Positions 15,636 to 23,406 of a stretch of DNA of 33,093 nucleotides are shown here, piece after piece (the first letter of the stretch is position 1; each line of letters opens with the position of its first letter). This stretch comes from Bradyrhizobium sp. YR681 (GTDB taxonomy: Bacteria; Pseudomonadota; Alphaproteobacteria; Rhizobiales; Xanthobacteraceae), in NCBI RefSeq assembly GCF_000282615.1, contig NZ_AKIY01000183.1, forward strand, positions 57,501 to 90,593, written 5' to 3'. Below the pieces are notes generated by a model. It saw nothing but the letters and a program-made list of their open reading frames with translations, made no database searches and was not told the DNA's origin. The position numbers and the translations under genes were made by a program.

Positions 15636-17507
15636 ATGAGTGGAAGCGCGGCGGCGGTGATGACGAAGCCCGCCTTTCGCAAGGTCGAGTGGCTGGCGCG
15701 CGACATCGATGTCGAGCGGCGCGCCGACGGCACGGTGGTGCTGAAGTCGCGCATTCCGCTGCAACCTTACGAGAAGCACATCCCGGCTTCGCTGGCGAAA
15801 TGGGCAAAGGAAGCGCCCGAGCGGATCTGGCTGGCGCAGCGAGGCGGTCCGAACCGCGAATGGCGCAAGGTGTCCTATGGCGAGGCCAAGCGCACCGTGG
15901 ATGCGCTGACGCAGGCGCTGCTTGATCTCAAGCTGGACGGCCGGCCGGTCACGATCCTCTCCGGCAATTCGATCGAGCACGCGCTGATGACGCAGGCCGC
16001 GATGCAGGCGCGCGCCCCGGCTGCGCCAGTGTCGCCGGCCTACTCGCTGATGAGCCATGACCACGTCAAGCTGAAATATCTGTTCGACCTGATCAAGCCG
16101 GCCGTGGTGATGGTGCAGGACGGTCCGGCCTTCGAGAAGGCGCTGAAGGCGCTCGATCTCACCGGCGTCACCGTTGTTCACGTCGCGCGTCCCTGCGAGG
16201 GCGTCAAGAGCATCAGCTTTGCTGAATTGGCAGCGACGCCGGTGACGGCTGATGTCGAAGCGTCGATCGCGAAGATCACGCCCGATACTGTCGGCAAGCT
16301 GCTGTTCACGTCCGGTTCGACCGGCATGCCCAAGGCCGTCATCAACACGCAAGCCATGATGTGCGCCAATGCGGCAATGATGATGCAGGTGCGGCCGCGC
16401 AATCCGAGCGGCCCTGTTACGACCATGCTGGACTGGATGCCATGGAACCATACCATGGGCGGGAATGCGGCGTTTCACCCCGTGCTGGTCGACGGCGGCA
16501 CGCTCTTTATCGACGACGGCCGGCCGATGCCGGGCCAGTTCGAGGAGACGCTGCGGAATCTGCGCGAGATCTCGCCGACCTATTACGCCAACGTGCCCGC
16601 CGGTTACGCCGCGCTCGCCGCTGCCATGGAGAAGGACGACGCGCTGTGCCGCTCCTTCTTCAAGAACCTCGCGATCATGGCCTATGGCGGCGCCCGGCTG
16701 CCCGACGATCTCTATGACCGCATGCAGGCCCTCGCCGTGAAAACCACCGGCGAGCGGATCGTGTTCTACACCGGCTGGGGCTCGACCGAGACGGCGCCGA
16801 CCTCGACCGGCACCTATTGGGACACCGAGCGCGTCGGCCTGATCGGCCTGCCGTTCCCCGGCGTCGAGCTGAAGATGGTGCCGTGCGGCTCGAAATACGA
16901 GCTGCGCCTGCGCGGTATCAACGTCACGCCCGGCTACTTTGGTCAGCCGGACCTGACCAGGAAGATGTTCGACGAGGAGGGTTTTTACTGCATCGGCGAT
17001 GCCGGTATCTTCGTCGACGATGCCGATCCGGTGCAGGGCATCATCTTCGCCGGCCGTGTCGTGGAGGACTTCAAGCTCACCACCGGCACCTTCGTTCATG
17101 TCGGCTCGCTGCGTACCGATGCGATCGCGGCCGCAACGCCGGTCGTGCATGACGCGCTGGTTGCGGGACAGGATCGGGCTTTCATTGGGTTGCTCGCCTG
17201 GCCGAATTTACACGCCTGTCGCCAGCTCGTCGGCAATCCCGATCTCAGCTTCGAGGAGGCCGTAAAACATCCCGAGGTCATCGCCTGCTTCAAGCGCGGG
17301 CTGGAGACTCACAACAAGGAATGTGAAGGCGCCAGCAGTCGCATCATCGGCCGCGCGATGTTGATGGCCGAGCCGCCCTCTATCGACGGCAACGAACTCA
17401 CCGACAAGGGCTACATCAACCAGCGCGCCGGTCTCGAGCGCCGGGCTGCGCTGGTGGAGCGGCTTTATGCGGACAGGCCGGATCAGGATGTGATCGTGCT
17501 GAAATGA
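15636..17507 (+). CDS. Feruloyl-CoA synthase-like acid-CoA ligase
   Basis: 623 residues, the length of feruloyl-CoA synthases and longer than ordinary acyl-CoA ligases. Diagnostic features: P-loop FTSGSTGMPKAVINTQ (about 223-238), LDWMPWNHTMGGN, YTGWGSTETAPTSTGTYW, and a C-terminal DGNELTDKGYINQRA in place of the usual PTGK, its Lys being the likely adenylation lysine. It activates an aryl-propenoate such as ferulate, p-coumarate or caffeate to the CoA ester with ATP in the cytosol. No Fcs-Ech-type aldolase or vanillin dehydrogenase follows; instead acyl-CoA dehydrogenases do, suggesting a beta-oxidative route or a different acid. ATG 15636 is chosen for GGGAGA upstream and the conserved N-terminus. 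Confidence 0.85.
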   Translation: MSGSAAAVMTKPAFRKVEWLARDIDVERRADGTVVLKSRIPLQPYEKHIPASLAKWAKEAPERIWLAQRGGPNREWRKVSYGEAKRTVDALTQALLDLKLDGRPVTILSGNSIEHALMTQAAMQARAPAAPVSPAYSLMSHDHVKLKYLFDLIKPAVVMVQDGPAFEKALKALDLTGVTVVHVARPCEGVKSISFAELAATPVTADVEASIAKITPDTVGKLLFTSGSTGMPKAVINTQAMMCANAAMMMQVRPRNPSGPVTTMLDWMPWNHTMGGNAAFHPVLVDGGTLFIDDGRPMPGQFEETLRNLREISPTYYANVPAGYAALAAAMEKDDALCRSFFKNLAIMAYGGARLPDDLYDRMQALAVKTTGERIVFYTGWGSTETAPTSTGTYWDTERVGLIGLPFPGVELKMVPCGSKYELRLRGINVTPGYFGQPDLTRKMFDEEGFYCIGDAGIFVDDADPVQGIIFAGRVVEDFKLTTGTFVHVGSLRTDAIAAATPVVHDALVAGQDRAFIGLLAWPNLHACRQLVGNPDLSFEEAVKHPEVIACFKRGLETHNKECEGASSRIIGRAMLMAEPPSIDGNELTDKGYINQRAGLERRAALVERLYADRPDQDVIVLK

Positions 17508-17527
17508 AGACGACACTCTCTCCATTC

Positions 17528-17626
17528 GTCATTCCGGGATGGCCCGCAGGGCCAGGCCCCGGAATCCATAACCCCGGCTGGTGGATATGGATTCGGGCTC
17601 GCCGCTACGCGGCGCCCCGGAATGAC
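17528..17626. repeat. Dispersed palindromic repeat, family A copy 3
   Basis: GTCATTCCGGGA...CCCCGGAATGAC ends with inner GGAATCCATA and TATGGATTC arms, as in copies 1 and 2. It fills the gap between the ligase and the first acyl-CoA dehydrogenase of the rightward operon. Confidence 0.85.
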
Positions 17627-17666
17627 GGCATCAATTCAAGCGACAGACAATAAAAGGTAGGCGGCC

Positions 17667-18794
17667 ATGAACTTCGATTTCTCCGACGACCAGAAGCAGC
17701 TCCGCGACCAGGCGCGCAAATTCCTCGCCGAAAAGTGTTCTCCCAAGGCGGTGCGCGTCGTGCTCGACGGCAAGGCGCCCTATGACAAGGAGCTCTGGAA
17801 AGGCCTCGCCGAAATGGGCTTTCTCGGCGTCGCGATTCCCGAGGATTTTGGCGGCGCCGGCGCCGGCCATCTCGAGCTTTGCGTGATTGCGGAAGAGATG
17901 GGCCGGGCCAACGCGCCGGTGCCGTTCTCCTCGACCGTCTATCTGGCGGCGGAAGCACTGCTGATCGCGGGCAGCGATGCGCAGAAGAAGAAGTGGTTGC
18001 CGGCTATCTCTTCGGGCGATGCGATTGGCACGCTGGCGCTGTTCGAGGGCAAGGGCAATCCGGCGCCGAAGAACGTCAAGCTGACGGCTGCGAATGGCGT
18101 GCTCAACGGCGTGAAGAAGCCGGTCGCTGACGGTGCAATCGCCGACTTCGCGGTGGTTGCCGCGCGCACCGGCTCCAGCGGGCGCGACGGCGACATCTCG
18201 CTGTTCCTGGTCGATCTCAAGGCTGCCGGCGTCGAGGTGAAGAGCCTGACCAATCTCGATCCGACCCGCGGCCAGGCCGAGATCATCTTCAAGGACGCCA
18301 AGGCCGAGCCGCTCGGCGCCGGCGGCGACGGTTGGAGCATCCTCACCCAGGTGCTCGACCGCGCCGCAGTGCTGTGCGCCTTCGAGCAGGTCGGCGGCTC
18401 CGACCGCGCGCTGGAGATGGGCCGCGACTACGCGCTCGACCGCATCGCCTTCGGCCGCCAGATCGGCTCGTTCCAGGCGGTCAAGCACATGCTCGCGGAC
18501 ATGTATGTGTCGGCGACGCTGGCGCGCTCCAACAGCTATTACGGCGCCTGGGCGCTCTCCACCAACGCATCCGAATTGCCGGAAGCCGCCGCGGCCGCGC
18601 GTATCAGCGCAACGCAGGCGTTCCAGCACTGCGCCAAGAACAACATCCAGGTTCACGGCGGTATGGGATTCACCTGGGAGTTCGACTGCCACATGTACTA
18701 CCGCCGCGCCAACGCCATGGCGCTGGGCCTCGGCAGCCTGTCCTATTGGGAAGACCAGTTGATCGACCGCATGCGCAAGAAGAACGCGGCGTGA
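17667..18794 (+). CDS. Acyl-CoA dehydrogenase family protein, probable non-catalytic (FadE28-like) subunit
   Basis: 375 residues with the full acyl-CoA dehydrogenase fold. The FAD/substrate motif usually found near the middle (SEP.AGSD) is eroded to LFEGKGNPAPK. Helix G has VLDRAAVL, with Asp instead of the Glu used by isovaleryl-CoA-type enzymes. The C-terminal motif is HGGMGFTWEFDCHMYYRRA with no EGT. These features are typical of the partner subunit in heterotetrameric (alpha2beta2) acyl-CoA dehydrogenases known from steroid side-chain degradation, which must pair with an active subunit. Two such candidate partners follow immediately. AGGCGG lies just before ATG 17667. Confidence 0.87.
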   Translation: MNFDFSDDQKQLRDQARKFLAEKCSPKAVRVVLDGKAPYDKELWKGLAEMGFLGVAIPEDFGGAGAGHLELCVIAEEMGRANAPVPFSSTVYLAAEALLIAGSDAQKKKWLPAISSGDAIGTLALFEGKGNPAPKNVKLTAANGVLNGVKKPVADGAIADFAVVAARTGSSGRDGDISLFLVDLKAAGVEVKSLTNLDPTRGQAEIIFKDAKAEPLGAGGDGWSILTQVLDRAAVLCAFEQVGGSDRALEMGRDYALDRIAFGRQIGSFQAVKHMLADMYVSATLARSNSYYGAWALSTNASELPEAAAAARISATQAFQHCAKNNIQVHGGMGFTWEFDCHMYYRRANAMALGLGSLSYWEDQLIDRMRKKNAA

Positions 18795-18800
18795 TGGGAT

Positions 18801-18892
18801 CGTAGGGTGGGTTAGCCGAAGGCGTAACCCACCATCGACCGACAAGGCTCGATAGAATTGGTGGATTACGCCTTCGGCTAATCCATCCTACG
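18801..18892. repeat. Dispersed palindromic repeat, family B copy 2
   Basis: CGTAGGGTGGGTTAGCCGAA at the left and TTCGGCTAATCCATCCTACG at the right are nearly perfect inverse complements, with GGCGTAACCCACC / GGTGGATTACGCC inside. It lies inside the catabolic operon between the first and second dehydrogenases. Confidence 0.85.
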
Positions 18893-18909
18893 GACAACAG
18901 AGAAGCACC

Positions 18910-20151
18910 ATGAATTTCGACGACACCCCGCAGGAAGCCGAATTTCGCAGCTTGGCGCGCGCCTGGATCGGCGCCAACGCGCCCAAGGAATATGAGGAGG
19001 ATCTGCGCAAATCCTCGCTCGGCCGTACCGTGCTCAAGAACGGCAACATCCTCGAAGTGGCAAAGGCCTGGCAGAGGAAGAAGGCCGATGCCGGCTGGGC
19101 CTGTCTGCACTGGCCAAAGGAGTATGGCGGCCGCGGCTCGTCGCCGATCGAGCGTGTGATCTGGCAACAGGAAGAGGGGCCGTTCGGCCAGCTGTCGCGC
19201 ATGTTCATCATCGGCCACGGCATGTGCGGGCCGACCATGATGGCGTTCGCGCGCGAGGAGCATAAGCGCACCTATCTGCCGCCGCTCGCATCCGGCGAAA
19301 AGGTCTGGTGCCAACTGTTCTCCGAACCGGCCGGCGGCTCGGATGTCGCGGGTCTGCGCACGCGCGCGGAAAAGGACGGCGATGACTGGGTGATCAACGG
19401 CCAGAAGATCTGGACGTCGGGCGCGCATTATTCCGACTACGGCATTTTGCTCACCCGCACCGATCCCACCGTGCCCAAGCACAAAGGTCTCACCATGTTC
19501 TTCCTGGACATGAAGAGCCCGGGCGTCGAGGTCAGGCCGATCAAGCAGGCGAGCGGTGCCTCCGACTTCAACGAGGTCTATTTCACCAATGTCCGCATTC
19601 CCGATCATCAACGCCTCGGCGAGGTCGGTGATGGCTGGAACGTCTCGCTGACCACGCTGATGAACGAGCGCAGCGCGATCGGCGCGGCCGTCTCGACCGG
19701 CTTCCCCGAACTGTTCGAATATTGCTCCAGCCTGATGCTCGACGATGGTCCCGCGATCGAGGATCGCGCGGTGCGCTCGAAGCTGGCGAACTGGGCGGTG
19801 AAGGCGAGCGGGCTGAAATACACCAGCATGCGCGCGATCTCGGCGTTGTCGAAGGGCGAGCGGCCGGGCCCGGAAAATTCCATCGGCAAGCTGGTGGCGG
19901 GTTCGATGATCCAGGACGTCGCGACCTACGCACTGGACCTGCAGGGCGCGAGCGGCGTGGTCAGCGGCGAGGATGCCGAGCTCGCCGGCCGTTTCCAGGC
20001 GATGCTGCTGCGTGCGCCCGGCACGCGCGTCGAGGGCGGCACCGACGAGATCATGCGCAACATCATCGCCGAGCGGGTGCTGGGCCTGCCCGGCGATATC
20101 CGTGTCGACAAGGACGTGCCGTTCAACAAGATCCCGACGAAGGGAAGATGA
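18910..20151 (+). CDS. Acyl-CoA dehydrogenase, FadE29-like catalytic subunit (copy 1)
   Basis: 413 residues, full length. The FAD and substrate region is intact (CQLFSEPAGGSDVAGLRTRA; NGQKIWTSGAHYSD). The likely catalytic base is the Glu in LMNERSAIG on helix G, the position used by isovaleryl- and long-chain-type enzymes. At the C-terminus EGGTDEIMRNIIAERVLGLPGD carries a Gly where medium-chain-type enzymes have their catalytic Glu. It oxidises an acyl-CoA to the 2-enoyl-CoA, passing electrons via FAD to ETF, and probably acts with the degenerate subunit at 17667. About three quarters identical by eye to the next gene. Confidence 0.92.
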   Translation: MNFDDTPQEAEFRSLARAWIGANAPKEYEEDLRKSSLGRTVLKNGNILEVAKAWQRKKADAGWACLHWPKEYGGRGSSPIERVIWQQEEGPFGQLSRMFIIGHGMCGPTMMAFAREEHKRTYLPPLASGEKVWCQLFSEPAGGSDVAGLRTRAEKDGDDWVINGQKIWTSGAHYSDYGILLTRTDPTVPKHKGLTMFFLDMKSPGVEVRPIKQASGASDFNEVYFTNVRIPDHQRLGEVGDGWNVSLTTLMNERSAIGAAVSTGFPELFEYCSSLMLDDGPAIEDRAVRSKLANWAVKASGLKYTSMRAISALSKGERPGPENSIGKLVAGSMIQDVATYALDLQGASGVVSGEDAELAGRFQAMLLRAPGTRVEGGTDEIMRNIIAERVLGLPGDIRVDKDVPFNKIPTKGR

Positions 20152-20158
20152 GTTTCTT

Positions 20159-20272
20159 GTCCCGGACGCGGTGCGGTACGAAGTGCCGCTCCGCAGAGCC
20201 GGGACACAGCAGGTCACGATGGCCCCGGCTCTGCAGCGCACCGCTTCGCGCTGCGCAGCGTCCGGGGCGCGA
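20159..20272. repeat. Dispersed palindromic repeat, family C copy 2
   Basis: TGTCCCGGACG...GAGCCGGGACAC...GGCCCCGGCTCTGCAG...GCGTCCGGGGCGC, the same block order as 1231-1360. It lies between the two paralogous dehydrogenases, separating their otherwise adjacent coding regions. Confidence 0.75.
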
Positions 20273-20289
20273 GAGAGGAGAGTTCGAAG

Positions 20290-21534
20290 ATGAATTTCGA
20301 CGACACCCCGCAGGAAGCCGCATTCCGCGCAACCGCGCGCAAATGGGTCGAGGCCAATGCGCCGAAGGAGCTGCATGCCGAGCTGTCGAAATCCTCGCTC
20401 GGCCGCATCCGGCTTGCGAAGCACGACATCGTCGATGTCGGCAAGGCCTGGCAGAAGAAGAAGTTCGAGGGCAACTGGGCCTGCCTGCACTGGCCGAAGA
20501 ACTATGGCGGCCGCGACGCCACGCCGATCGAGAAGGTGATCTGGCAGCAGGAGGAAGGCGTCTACGGCAAGCTGACGCAGCCGTTCCAGATCGGCGAGGG
20601 CATGTGCGGCCCGACCGTGATGGCCTGGGGCAGCGAGGATGCCAAGCGCCGCTATCTGCCGAAGCTGGCCTCGGGCGAGGAGATCTGGTGCCAGCTGTTC
20701 TCCGAGCCGTCCGCCGGCTCCGACGTCGCGGGCCTGCGCACGCGTGCGCAGAAGAAGGGCGACAATTGGGTCGTCAACGGCCAGAAGATCTGGACCTCCG
20801 GCGCGCATTATTCCGACTTCGGTCTTTTGATCGCGCGCACCGATCCTGATGTCCCCAAGCACAAGGGCCTCACCATGTTCTTCCTGGACATGAAGAGCCC
20901 CGGCGTCGAGGTCCGCCCGATCAGGCAGGCCAACGGCATGCAGGAGTTCAACGAGGTCTATTTCACCGACGTCGTGATTCCCGACAGCCAGCGGCTCGGC
21001 GCCGTTGGCGAGGGCTGGAGCGTCTCGCTGACCACGCTGATGAACGAACGCATGTCGATCGGCTCGCGGCTCGCAACCGGCGTCCCTGAACTGTTCGAGT
21101 TCTGCTCGAACCTGATGCTGGAGGACGGGCTCGCCATCGACGATCCCGCCGTGCGCTCGAAGCTTGCGAGCTGGGCGGTGAAGGCGAGCGGCTTGAAATA
21201 CACCAGCTACCGCGCGATCTCGTCGCTGTCGAAGGGCGAGCGGCCGGGGCCGGAAAACTCCATCGGCAAGCTGGTCTCGGGCATGATGCTCCAGGACATC
21301 GCGACCTACGCCATGGACCTGCAGGGTGCGGCCGGTGCTCTCACCGGCACGGACGAGGAGACGGTGCAGGGCCAATTCCAGCAGATGCTGCTGTCATCGC
21401 CCTCGATGCGCATCGCCGGCGGCACCGACGAGATTTTGCGCAACATCATCGCCGAGCGCGTGCTGGGATTGCCGGGCGACATCCGCGTTGACAAGGATGT
21501 GCCGTATAACAAGATCCCGACCAAGGGGCGGTAG
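20290..21534 (+). CDS. Acyl-CoA dehydrogenase, FadE29-like catalytic subunit (copy 2)
   Basis: 414 residues, a tandem paralogue of the preceding gene; the first ten codons encode the same MNFDDTPQEA and the last ~20 residues are almost unchanged (GLPGDIRVDKDVPYNKIPTKGR). FAD motif CQLFSEPSAGSDVAGLRTRA and the helix-G glutamate in LMNERMSIG are retained, so both paralogues should be active. Differences concentrate in parts lining the acyl pocket and in the segment before GGTDEI, hinting at different chain substrates or different pairing with the non-catalytic subunit. GAGAGGAG lies upstream of ATG 20290. Confidence 0.92.
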   Translation: MNFDDTPQEAAFRATARKWVEANAPKELHAELSKSSLGRIRLAKHDIVDVGKAWQKKKFEGNWACLHWPKNYGGRDATPIEKVIWQQEEGVYGKLTQPFQIGEGMCGPTVMAWGSEDAKRRYLPKLASGEEIWCQLFSEPSAGSDVAGLRTRAQKKGDNWVVNGQKIWTSGAHYSDFGLLIARTDPDVPKHKGLTMFFLDMKSPGVEVRPIRQANGMQEFNEVYFTDVVIPDSQRLGAVGEGWSVSLTTLMNERMSIGSRLATGVPELFEFCSNLMLEDGLAIDDPAVRSKLASWAVKASGLKYTSYRAISSLSKGERPGPENSIGKLVSGMMLQDIATYAMDLQGAAGALTGTDEETVQGQFQQMLLSSPSMRIAGGTDEILRNIIAERVLGLPGDIRVDKDVPYNKIPTKGR

Positions 21535-21543
21535 ACGTGACTT

Positions 21544-21631
21544 GTAGGGTGGATTAGCGAAACGCAATCCACCACGTCTGTCGACGCGGAAACAGAAGAG
21601 GTGGGTTACGCCTTCGGCTAACCCACCCTAC
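21544..21631. repeat. Dispersed palindromic repeat, family B copy 3
   Basis: GTAGGGTGGATTAGCG at the left and CGGCTAACCCACCCTAC at the right, an imperfect palindrome of about 88 nt. It lies between the third dehydrogenase and the nitroreductase gene. Confidence 0.85.
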
Positions 21632-21646
21632 GAAGAGAACCAATCC

Positions 21647-22345
21647 ATGGACGCACAAGTGAAACAAAACGACCGCATCGGCGTGCTCGAAGAGCTCCTC
21701 AACGAGCGCTATTCCGTCCGCGCCTTCCTGCCCAGGGAAGTCGATCGCGCCACCATCGAACACGTGCTGACCACCGCGCAACGCACCGCGTCCTGGTGCA
21801 ACAGCCAGCCCTGGCAGGTCATCATCGCCAGCGGCGAGGCCAAGGAGCGCTTCCGCCAGCTGATCTACAAGGAAGCTTCAGGCGGTCTTGGCGACGATTA
21901 CGATTTCACGCCGCCGCGCGAATATGGCGGGGTCTATCTCGAACGCCGTCGCGAAAGCGGTTTTCAGCTCTACAACACGCTCGGCATCGCCCGCGGCGAT
22001 AGAAGCGCCTACGCCAAACAGGCGCTGGAGAACTACAATTTCTTCGGTGCGCCGCATGTCGCGATCATTCACACCAACGAGCCGCTCGGCATCTATGGTG
22101 CGATCGATTGCGGCGCCTATGTTTCGAATTTCATGCTGGCCGCGCAGGCACTTGGCCTCGGCACCATTCCGCAGGCGGCGCTGGCGCGCCATTCCGGCCT
22201 GATCCGCAATTACTTCAAGCTGTCCGACGATCGCCGTGTCGTCTGCGGCATCTCGTTCGGCTATGCCGACAACGCACACAAGGTCAACAGTTACCGCACC
22301 TCGCGTGCGAGCGTGGCCGATACGGTGACGTTCGTCGAGGAGTGA
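21647..22345 (+). CDS. Nitroreductase-family FMN oxidoreductase
   Basis: 232 residues. Family marks are the N-terminal ERYSVRAF (R21, S23 and R25 contact FMN phosphate), CNSQPW (51-56) and the C-terminal GISFGYAD before the last helix. These proteins use FMN with NAD(P)H to reduce nitro groups, quinones or activated C=C bonds. As the last gene of an acyl-CoA catabolic operon it may reduce a ring or enone intermediate, or regenerate a cofactor; this is inference from position. A strong hairpin terminator follows 9 nt after its stop. ATG 21647 is just past a family B repeat. Confidence 0.9.
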   Translation: MDAQVKQNDRIGVLEELLNERYSVRAFLPREVDRATIEHVLTTAQRTASWCNSQPWQVIIASGEAKERFRQLIYKEASGGLGDDYDFTPPREYGGVYLERRRESGFQLYNTLGIARGDRSAYAKQALENYNFFGAPHVAIIHTNEPLGIYGAIDCGAYVSNFMLAAQALGLGTIPQAALARHSGLIRNYFKLSDDRRVVCGISFGYADNAHKVNSYRTSRASVADTVTFVEE

Positions 22346-22354
22346 TCACGCGCG

Positions 22355-22390
22355 TAAAGGCGGCCGCAGAAACGGCCGCCTTTACCTTTC
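22355..22390. terminator. Bidirectional rho-independent terminator
   Basis: TAAAGGCGGCCG (22355-22366) and CGGCCGCCTTTA (22373-22384) are exact inverse complements around a 6-nt loop. It sits between the convergent nitroreductase and ecfG genes and is symmetric enough to end transcription from both sides. Confidence 0.85.
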
Positions 22391-22405
22391 ACCTTGCTCG
22401 CACGG

Positions 22406-22954
22406 CTATCCGCCGCTGCCGCCGATCACGGCGCGCACGGTCTCGTCGGGGCCGAAGTCTTCGGCGCCATCGACATAGAGCAGCGCCGCGAGCTTCGAGC
22501 GGGCGCGGTTGACACGGCTCTTGATCGTGCCGACGGCACAGCCGCAGATCGAGGCCGCGTCCTCATAGGAGAAGCCGGAGGCGCCGACCAGGATGAGCGC
22601 TTCGCGCTGGTCCTGCGGAAGCTTCTCGAGCGCGGTGCGAAACTCCTCGAATTCGAGATGCGCGTTCTGCGAGGGCTGCGTCTTCAGTGTCTTCGCATAA
22701 TTGCCCTCGGCATCCTCGACCTCGCGCCGCCGCTTGCGATAGTCGGAGCGGAACAGATTGCGCAGAATCGTGAACAGCCACGCCGGCAGATTGGAGCCGG
22801 GCTGGAACGAGTCGATGTTGGCGAGCGCGCGCAGCAGGGTTTCCTGCACCAGATCGTCGGCACGATCCGCATTGCCGCTAAGTGAGATGGCGAACGCGCG
22901 CAGGCTCGGCACGGACGCCAGGATGTCGTCACGCAAGGAGTTCGTGAGAGGCAT
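22406..22954 (-). CDS. ecfG: RNA polymerase sigma factor EcfG (general stress response)
   Basis: 182 residues, an ECF sigma factor. Region 2 lies at about 15-80 (DLVQETLLRALANIDSFQPGSNLPAWLFTILRN) and region 4 at about 105-165 (LEKLPQDQREALILVGASGFSYEDAASICGCAVGTIKSRVNRAR). The group is fixed by its neighbours: nepR overlaps its start and phyR is divergent. In alphaproteobacteria EcfG directs general stress transcription from GGAAC-N16/17-CGTT promoters and is held by NepR until phosphorylated PhyR takes NepR away. Its ATG shares one base with the nepR stop (TAATG), implying coupled translation and matched amounts of sigma factor and anti-sigma factor. Confidence 0.96.
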   Translation of the reverse strand: MPLTNSLRDDILASVPSLRAFAISLSGNADRADDLVQETLLRALANIDSFQPGSNLPAWLFTILRNLFRSDYRKRRREVEDAEGNYAKTLKTQPSQNAHLEFEEFRTALEKLPQDQREALILVGASGFSYEDAASICGCAVGTIKSRVNRARSKLAALLYVDGAEDFGPDETVRAVIGGSGG

Positions 22955-23187
22955 TAGACCCTCCCATTGTTGTTGTCGTTCGAGCCCCCACTGCCATCCT
23001 CCTGGGGAGTGCCTCCCGGCGTATCAAGCTTCTTGATCAGTTCCGCGAACCGATCCGGAACCCCCTGTCGCACGACGTCGTCGTACATGGCGCGGAGTTG
23101 ATGCCCGATCCGGGATTGGATCTCCGGAGTGAGCCCTCCCTTGCCGGGGGTCGTGCTTTTGCTGGCTTGAGACTTGAGATCTTTCAT
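22954..23187 (-). CDS. nepR: Anti-sigma factor NepR
   Basis: 77 residues. The conserved NepR core is visible in the middle: GLTPEIQSRIGHQLRAMYDD followed by RFAELIKKLD, two short helices that clamp EcfG or, alternatively, the sigma-like domain of PhyR. The flanks are low-complexity (Gly/Ser/Asn-rich C-terminus), as in other NepR proteins, which are disordered outside the core. ATG 23187 is chosen because the protein then has family size and AACAGG lies just upstream; the frame is open to 23271. Stop and the ecfG start overlap by one base. Transcription likely starts from the divergent EcfG-type promoter at 23343-23371. Confidence 0.93.
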   Translation of the reverse strand: MKDLKSQASKSTTPGKGGLTPEIQSRIGHQLRAMYDDVVRQGVPDRFAELIKKLDTPGGTPQEDGSGGSNDNNNGRV

Positions 23188-23285
23188 GACCTGTTCCACG
23201 TTTCCCCGAGTTAAGTGACTGTAAAACCGAGAAGTTCTCTCAACCGGGAGCCGTTCCCTGGACGAGTTCAATTCCAGCTACGACA

Positions 23286-23312
23286 AAAAGTTCCGCCCCG
23301 AAGGGAACTTTT
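23286..23312 (-). terminator. Terminator-like hairpin in the nepR-ecfG leader
   Basis: AAAAGTTCC (23286-23294) and GGAACTTTT (23304-23312) are exact inverse complements. Read on the minus strand the stem encloses a C-UUCG-G type loop and is followed by a run of five U, so it looks like an intrinsic terminator or attenuator between promoter and nepR. On the + strand it is also followed by CTTATT. Confidence 0.5.
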
Positions 23313-23342
23313 CTTATTCTGATGCGTCATCAGCCCCGGTAG

Positions 23343-23371
23343 GGGAACCCGGGCCTCCCCTCGCAGTTCCC
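23343..23371. promoter_or_regulatory. Symmetric, bidirectional sigma-EcfG promoter
   Basis: GGGAAC (23343-23348) and GTTCCC (23366-23371) are inverse complements 17 nt apart. On the + strand this reads GGAAC-N17-GTT, a fit to the EcfG consensus, pointing at phyR. On the minus strand the same bases again read GGAAC-N17-GTT, pointing at nepR-ecfG. One element can thus drive both arms of the stress regulator and make it self-amplifying. Confidence 0.75.
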
Positions 23372-23406
23372 TTTTTCAAGGTTGGTCCGAAATGAATGGA
23401 GTGGGG

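Noticed and set aside
13508..15754. 748-codon open frame on the minus strand
   Set aside because: It runs antisense across tetR, the SDR, a repeat and the crotonase. The translation has no recognisable family, whereas the + strand genes have full motifs.
15636..17507. Naming the ligase gene fcs and the cluster a ferulate pathway
   Set aside because: The motif match to feruloyl-CoA synthases is good, but no vanillin or aldolase genes accompany it and the crotonase is atypical, so a specific substrate would be over-claimed.
18670..21375. 901-codon open frame on the minus strand
   Set aside because: It is antisense to three well-supported acyl-CoA dehydrogenase genes; its translation is rich in Arg/Ala/Gly/His with no domain, the usual shadow of high-GC coding DNA.
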